Assembly (NCBI GenBank): GCA_937965665.1
Contig: CALCJE010000066.1
Span: forward strand, 1 to 12,216
Direction: 5' to 3'
DNA length: 12,216 bases
From: an uncultured Bacteroidales bacterium
Lineage (GTDB): Bacteria; Bacteroidota; Bacteroidia; Bacteroidales; UBA4417
Made by a program: the position numbers and the translations under genes. Positions 7,968-12,216 of the stretch are shown here, piece after piece. A model generated the notes under the pieces. That model was given only the letters and a program-made list of their open reading frames with translations, had not been told where the DNA came from and made no database searches. Each line of letters begins with the position of its first letter. Position 1 is the stretch's first letter.

Positions 7968-10073
7968 CTACCTACAGTTATCAAAGAAATCGGCGGGCAG
8001 CTGCTTGAGGTTAATTTCATCGCCCTCTTTAAATCCGGGTTTATCCACAGCATTCCGGGGCATTTCGTTTGAAACAGAGGTTATCCGTATCTCTGTACGC
8101 CGGTTAGCCTGGTGTTCTTCGGAGGTGCAGTTTACTCCATTGGCACATTTATTCACAAGTTTCCGCTCGCCATAGCCTTTGGCAGTAATCCGATCCTTTG
8201 AAATACCATGCTGAATAATATAGTTAACCGCAGCATCGGCACGGCGCTGCGAAAGCGCTTCGTTGTAAGTATCTGATCCGCGCGAATCGGTATGGGAGCC
8301 CAATTCAATAGAAATGGTGGTTTCTTTCATGATTTTTACCACCTTATCCAGTTCAATAGCCGCATCAGGGCGAATAAAGGATTTATCCAGGTCGTAGTAA
8401 ATGTTTTCTAATTTAATGACCCTGTTCACTTCCAGTTTGTCAAGCAACAAGTCGCGGGGTGCCGCTACCGATTTTGCAGCGTCTGTCGATGAGGCTTTCA
8501 GGGCCAGGCAGTCAGCAAAATAATTCAGTTTGGTTGCTTTTACAATATAGTTGTCACCCTTTTCAACAACCGATTTATAATATCCTTCGCTGTCGGTGCC
8601 CAGCACTTTCACCAGTCCGGTCCTGGTGTTGAGCAGAAATACCCCGGCATCCTGAACCGGCATCATTGTGCTTTTTTCTTTTACGTACCCCGAAATAAAA
8701 TAAGGCTCCGGAGCCGGCGCAACCACTACCGGCTTTGCAACAGGCACTACCGGCTTTGCAACAGGCACTACCGGCTTTGCAACAGGCACTACCGGCAACC
8801 GGTTAAAGGCATAAATATCATCACTTCCCAGTCCTCCCGGGCGATTGCTGCTGAAATACCCATGTTTGTTACCCGCATCCACTACAAAACTAAAATCATC
8901 ATACGAGGTGTTTACCGGTTTTTTCAGGTTATCGGGCGTTTGCCACACACCTTCCTTTTTCGTGGCAACAAACACATCCAATCCGCCATAACCCGGTAAT
9001 CCATTGGATGCAAAATACAAGGTTGAATCATTGATCACAAATGGAAATGCCTCATTTCCGAATGTATTGATTTGTTTGCCCGCATTTACCGGAGCGCTCC
9101 ATTTGTCGTTTTCCAGGGTACAATACCAAATATCAAAAGCACCGTATCCACCTGGCATATCCGACGAAAAATAAATCGTTTTTCCATCGGAACTCAGGCT
9201 GGGATGTGCCACAGAATAGTTTTCGCTGTTCAGGAAAAAAGGCTTTTCGTTTGTCCAGTTATTGCCTTTGGTATTGGCTGAGAATATTTTGAGCAGGTGC
9301 GTTTTTATGTGATCTTTTTCAGCAGCCTTATCATTATACGAACGGGTAAAATATATGACTGAATAATCCTGCGAAAAGGTTGCAGACGCATCGTGATATG
9401 ATCTATTGATGTTTTTTGAAAATGGATTTGGTTTTAGCGCTGCCCCGAATGGGTCATCAGGGTTTTCTTTCTTTGCCACATACATGTCGTGGTAATCATG
9501 ATTTGTCCAGCCATAAACCGGGCTTTCGAGCAGGTCTTCCTTGCGATCGGAAGTAAAAATGATACCATCCTTATAATTTAAGGGCGAAAAGTCGGACCAT
9601 TTTGAATTAATGGACACCATGTTTTTAATTTCAAACGCTTCGGGTATGCTATCCCATTGGCCGGGCAAACTGCAGGCATTGGCAAATGCCATTCCGCGCG
9701 GGTCGGCAGGAACCAGCCGGCTATATTCCATAAAAGCAGCTCTGGCTTTTTCATACTCTCCTTTACCCTGCAGCGCCTGACCCAGGTATAGGTAGTTAAG
9801 CGGATCCGAACTGACCGATTGAACAACTTTAGTATACCATTCGGCCGCTTTGTCAACATCATTGGTTAAGCGGTAACAATCAGCAAGCCTGGCTGAGGCT
9901 TCTGACAGCAGCGCCGGATCACTTTCCTTTGCTGCTACCTTCAGGTATAAAGGAATGGCGTCGGAATAACGATACAAGCTGAACATTTTATTGGCAGTAC
10001 GTAACTGGGCATGTGCAGGTTGCAGGAAAGCTGCTATACAGAAGGAAATAAGTATGATACGGATTGTTTTCAT
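7968..10073 (-). CDS. OmpA-family protein, PorE-like (TPR / PD40 propeller / CarboxypepD_reg-like / OmpA_C)
   Basis: An exported protein predicted to tie the T9SS or its substrate machinery to peptidoglycan. I chose the ATG at 10071-10073 because it opens a classic signal peptide, MKTIRIILISFCIAAFLQPA then HA-Q, giving 701 residues. An upstream ATG at 10139 adds 22 non-signal-like residues. Order of parts: TPR-like helices (about 25-125); beta-propeller PD40 repeats, including TIYFSSDMPGGYGAFDIWY, LYFASNGLPGYGGLDVFVA and GYFSSNRPGGLGSDDIYAF (about 165-420); a PVVPVAK linker repeat (about 426-450); a CarboxypepD_reg-like domain beginning ISGYVKEKS (about 456-525); and OmpA_C with IYYDLDKSFIRPDA, GSHTDSRGSDTYNEALSQRR and ANRRTEIRI (about 550-665). 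A 30-residue tail follows. This architecture is that of PorE of Porphyromonas gingivalis, but many OmpA-family proteins beside PorP/SprF genes share it, so orthology is not proved. It lies 82 bp after the PorP gene, same strand. The stop is TAG. Confidence 0.92.
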   Translation of the reverse strand: MKTIRIILISFCIAAFLQPAHAQLRTANKMFSLYRYSDAIPLYLKVAAKESDPALLSEASARLADCYRLTNDVDKAAEWYTKVVQSVSSDPLNYLYLGQALQGKGEYEKARAAFMEYSRLVPADPRGMAFANACSLPGQWDSIPEAFEIKNMVSINSKWSDFSPLNYKDGIIFTSDRKEDLLESPVYGWTNHDYHDMYVAKKENPDDPFGAALKPNPFSKNINRSYHDASATFSQDYSVIYFTRSYNDKAAEKDHIKTHLLKIFSANTKGNNWTNEKPFFLNSENYSVAHPSLSSDGKTIYFSSDMPGGYGAFDIWYCTLENDKWSAPVNAGKQINTFGNEAFPFVINDSTLYFASNGLPGYGGLDVFVATKKEGVWQTPDNLKKPVNTSYDDFSFVVDAGNKHGYFSSNRPGGLGSDDIYAFNRLPVVPVAKPVVPVAKPVVPVAKPVVVAPAPEPYFISGYVKEKSTMMPVQDAGVFLLNTRTGLVKVLGTDSEGYYKSVVEKGDNYIVKATKLNYFADCLALKASSTDAAKSVAAPRDLLLDKLEVNRVIKLENIYYDLDKSFIRPDAAIELDKVVKIMKETTISIELGSHTDSRGSDTYNEALSQRRADAAVNYIIQHGISKDRITAKGYGERKLVNKCANGVNCTSEEHQANRRTEIRITSVSNEMPRNAVDKPGFKEGDEINLKQLPADFFDNCR
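8724..8796 (-). repeat. 21-bp tandem repeat encoding PVVPVAK
   Basis: Three perfect 21-bp units (8724-8744, 8745-8765, 8766-8786; plus strand begins CACTACCGGC) are followed by a 10-bp partial unit to 8796. On the coding strand they encode a Pro/Val-rich PVVPVAK linker between the propeller and the CarboxypepD_reg-like domain. The period is a multiple of three, so changes in copy number would keep the frame and only alter linker length. Confidence 0.95.
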
Positions 10074-10155
10074 TGCAGGGTATTTGATGTGTTGCTGCAT
10101 TCGCGTTTGGTACTGAAAATTGCCGGAGCCTGGTAACATGAGTTGGTTTTTTTAA

Positions 10156-11070
10156 CTAGAAATATCGGGGGTTCTGCATACGGCCTTTCATCAGGTTGAT
10201 ATCGAAACCGATATGTATTTCATGTGAGCCTTTGTTATAAGTCATTAAATCGTTGAACCAGATGTCGTACGAATACCCGATTCGCAGGTTGTGTCCTATA
10301 TTTAACTCGGTAAGCAACACAAGCGCCTCCTTCGATCTGTAGGCTGCACCGAGCCAGATGGTGTTTTTGAAAAGGAAATTTGCATCCAGTTCGAATTGCA
10401 TTGGGGCGTTGTCGACAAATTTTAATAAAAACGAAGGCCTGAAGATTACGGATTCATTAATTGGATGAGCATAGCCCCCCATGACAAAGAAATGGCGCAT
10501 GAGTTTCGAGTATGTTGATGAACCATTGTTTACCGTCATCCCATATTCATTTTGCAGAAGCTGGGTAGAGGAAACCCCGCCATAAAACCGGTTGGTTGAA
10601 TAAAATACACCCAGACTGGCATCGGGGGTAAATTTGGTTTTACCCTGTCCCTGGAGGGTAACAGCCGGATCATCCATATCGAGTTTATTCCAGTCGATAT
10701 CAATATGACTGAACCCGGCATGAAGTCCAAAGGCAAGGGTACCATAGTTCATTTTGATCCGGTAGGCATAAGTGCCCATAAATCCCTGGTCACTGGATGG
10801 ACCCAAAACATCAGAGTAAGCATAAAATCCAAGCCCCATATTCGCGTTTTTCAACGGGGCATGTCCGCTGAAAGTGAGTGTACGTGGGGCGCCCTCTATG
10901 CCAACCCACTGGTACCGGTTCAGCAGGTCGAACGTTAATACCTCCCTGCTGCCTGCATATGCCGGGTTTATCACCAGTTTGTTGAACATATACTGGCTGA
11001 ACATCGCATTTTGCTGTGCATGCGCTACTGCGCCGGCAATGAGGAATATTACAATAAATAACTTTTTCAT
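10156..11070 (-). CDS. PorP/SprF family T9SS outer-membrane protein
   Basis: PorP/SprF proteins are outer-membrane beta-barrels that work with the T9SS. SprF in F. johnsoniae is needed to deliver the adhesin SprB, and members of the family commonly sit beside type B sorting-domain cargo. The ATG at 11068-11070 starts a clear signal peptide, MKKLFIVIFLIAGAVAHA-QQ, giving 304 residues, the usual length. A further ATG at 11151 only adds 27 polar residues. The mature N terminus, NAMFSQYMFNKLVINPAYAG, is the hallmark opening of the family (FSQYM-N---NPAYAG). Repeated GLGFYAY, ALGVFY-like and GYSYD segments alternate as barrel strands, and the end INLMKGRMQNPRYF also fits. It lies 103 bp after the adhesin gene with no promoter-like CAAAnnTA in the gap, so it is probably in the same transcript. 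The stop is TAG. Confidence 0.95.
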   Translation of the reverse strand: MKKLFIVIFLIAGAVAHAQQNAMFSQYMFNKLVINPAYAGSREVLTFDLLNRYQWVGIEGAPRTLTFSGHAPLKNANMGLGFYAYSDVLGPSSDQGFMGTYAYRIKMNYGTLAFGLHAGFSHIDIDWNKLDMDDPAVTLQGQGKTKFTPDASLGVFYSTNRFYGGVSSTQLLQNEYGMTVNNGSSTYSKLMRHFFVMGGYAHPINESVIFRPSFLLKFVDNAPMQFELDANFLFKNTIWLGAAYRSKEALVLLTELNIGHNLRIGYSYDIWFNDLMTYNKGSHEIHIGFDINLMKGRMQNPRYF

Positions 11071-11173
11071 AATTCCTGGTTTAAATAATCCGTTTTGAAT
11101 TTCACTGTCCGAATAACTGGCAGTTTTGAAATGCAACACCGGCGTTTTCAACTTATTTTCTTAATCCCTTTAA

Positions 11174-12216
11174 TTATTTCGAACTGGTAATATAAATCCA
11201 GCCCTGAGCCGTTTTATGTCCTTTTATTTCGAGTATATAATAATAGGTTCCGTCGGGCAGGTATTCGTTGTTCTTGTAAGTGCCATCCCAGCTGACATCC
11301 GTATTATTATAATGATTTGCCTCGTAAATGATGTCGCCCCAGCGGTTGAAGATTTTCACTTTATTATCAGAAAAATCTTCGATTCCCTTTATAATCCACA
11401 CATCGTTGATCCCATCTTTATTTTTAGGCGAGAGTGTGCGTGAAATAACCAGGTTGTCTTCCGAAGGAGCAGGTTTAACCTGGATATAAACTTTCGCTTC
11501 ATCACATTTTACCGGGCTTCCATTATCGCAAATAGTGTAGCACAGGCTGTCGCTGCCCGAGAACTGCGTGTTTGGGGTATAAGTGATGGTGCCATTGGCG
11601 TTAACAACTGCGGTTCCATTCCGTGGATCAGCACAAAGCGATACCAGCAGGGATCCATTCTCAGGATCATGATCATTGGCAAGTACCTGGATGGTAATCG
11701 CTGACTGGTAGCTGGCAGTATCATAATCGTTATTGGCTACAGGGGGCTGGTTTATCACATCAGTAGTGATAGTTATGGTAACCTGGGCAATGGAACAATC
11801 TCCGTCCTTATCACACAGTTGATACATAAACATATCAGAACCTGAGTATCCTGATGCAGGAGTATAGGTATAGGTTCCATCAGCGTTCAGGGTTACTGTG
11901 CCGTGGGTTGCACCGCCGTTTACGCCAACCAGCGTCCAGAGATTGCCGCCGTCGCCACTCGGGGTATCGTTGGTGCTTACATCGCCGGTAACCGGGGTGT
12001 CCTCGGTGGTGGTATTTGCATCGTTTACGGCTACAGGGGTATCGTTCACTCCGCTGATGGTGATGGTTACCGTGGCCTGTACACAGTCGCTGTTTGCATC
12101 GCATACCTGGTAGGTAAATTCATCCGTGCCGTTGTAGTTGGCTGATGGAGTGTAAGTATAAGTTCCATCAGCGTTCAGGGTTACTGTGCCGTGGGTTGCA
12201 CCGCCGTTTACGCCAA
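11174..12216 (-). CDS. Repetitive adhesin-like surface protein with type B T9SS sorting domain (C-terminal part, 5' end outside window)
   Basis: The reading frame is open from the right edge to a TAA at 11174-11176, giving 346 visible residues. The true start lies outside; the GTG at 12049 is merely internal. Cadherin/Big_9-like extracellular domains come first: a partial one ending in VTITISG, a full 96-residue one starting VNDTPVAVNDANTTTEDTPV, and a more diverged third starting NQPPVANNDYDTASYQSA. Each ends with a Cys pair (CDANSDC, CDKDGDC, CDNGSPVKC) suggesting a disulfide. The last ~95 residues are a CHU_C / gliding-motility-associated C-terminal domain: ISRTLSPKNKDGINDVWIIK, VKIFNRWGDIIYEA, WDGTYKNNEYLPDGTYYYIL. 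Such domains direct proteins through the T9SS and attach or release them at the cell surface, usually with a PorP/SprF-type partner, which is the next gene. A role in adhesion or gliding is inference. Confidence 0.93.
   Translation of the reverse strand, partial: GVNGGATHGTVTLNADGTYTYTPSANYNGTDEFTYQVCDANSDCVQATVTITISGVNDTPVAVNDANTTTEDTPVTGDVSTNDTPSGDGGNLWTLVGVNGGATHGTVTLNADGTYTYTPASGYSGSDMFMYQLCDKDGDCSIAQVTITITTDVINQPPVANNDYDTASYQSAITIQVLANDHDPENGSLLVSLCADPRNGTAVVNANGTITYTPNTQFSGSDSLCYTICDNGSPVKCDEAKVYIQVKPAPSEDNLVISRTLSPKNKDGINDVWIIKGIEDFSDNKVKIFNRWGDIIYEANHYNNTDVSWDGTYKNNEYLPDGTYYYILEIKGHKTAQGWIYITSSK
11874..11928 (-). repeat. Direct repeat, copy 1 (55 bp, 288-bp period)
   Basis: These 55 bp are identical to 12162-12216, exactly 288 bp (96 codons) away, and encode GVNGGATHGTVTLNADGT in the adhesin-like gene. 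Perfect identity at the DNA level points to recent domain duplication or gene conversion. The adjacent third domain has diverged to NGTAVVNANGTITYTP. Confidence 0.95.
12162..12216 (-). repeat. Direct repeat, copy 2 (cut by window edge)
   Basis: This is identical to 11874-11928. The match runs into the end of the window, so the true repeat may be longer and more copies may follow upstream in the gene. Confidence 0.95.

Noticed and set aside
10074..10139. Upstream ATG at 10139 as the start of the OmpA-family protein
   Set aside because: It would put 22 polar residues before a clean signal peptide; the ATG at 10073 is the better start.
11174..12049. The GTG at 12049 as the start of the type B cargo gene
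   Set aside because: The same frame continues upstream to the window edge with a homologous repeat domain, so the gene is simply cut by the window.

Overview
The window looks like chromosomal DNA of a gliding or type IX secretion (T9SS)-bearing member of the Bacteroidota. Four things point that way. There is an SprA translocon gene next to ruvA, a PorP/SprF gene, and a surface protein ending in a CHU_C-type (type B) T9SS sorting domain. There are also -7 elements of the form TAnnTTTG, with no clear Shine-Dalgarno sequences. I cannot assign a genus from the sequence alone.

Layout, left to right. (1) 1-3182, minus strand: the N-terminal ~1060 codons of sprA, the outer-membrane T9SS translocon, running off the left edge. 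(2) 3273-3857, minus: ruvA, directly upstream of sprA and probably co-transcribed with it. (3) 3858-4493: an AT-rich divergent intergenic region with a good promoter candidate for the rightward gene. (4) 4494-6785, plus: a full-length maeB-type malic enzyme (malic domain plus phosphotransacetylase-like domain), interrupted by one in-frame TAG codon at 5463-5465 with no frame change. (5) 6925-7869, plus: mdh, malate dehydrogenase. (6) 7888-7925: a strong hairpin with A- and T-tracts that can end transcription from both sides. (7) 7968-12216, minus, in transcription order: the 3' part of a large repetitive adhesin-like protein with a type B sorting domain, a PorP/SprF-family outer-membrane protein, and an OmpA-family protein with the TPR / PD40 propeller / CarboxypepD_reg-like / OmpA_C architecture of PorE.

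Functionally the window joins central C4 metabolism (malate to pyruvate by MaeB, malate-oxaloacetate by Mdh) with two T9SS blocks. SprA is the export channel. The leftward cluster at the right end looks like a substrate with its dedicated helper: a type B cargo, its PorP/SprF partner, and a periplasmic/outer-membrane peptidoglycan-binding subunit. The oddest points are the lone amber codon in maeB, the absence of any in-frame ATG start for sprA, a 55-bp perfect repeat with a 288-bp period in the adhesin gene, and a 21-bp in-frame tandem repeat in the OmpA-family gene. I found no RNA genes, CRISPR arrays, insertion sequences or phage genes, and no wholly unknown system.
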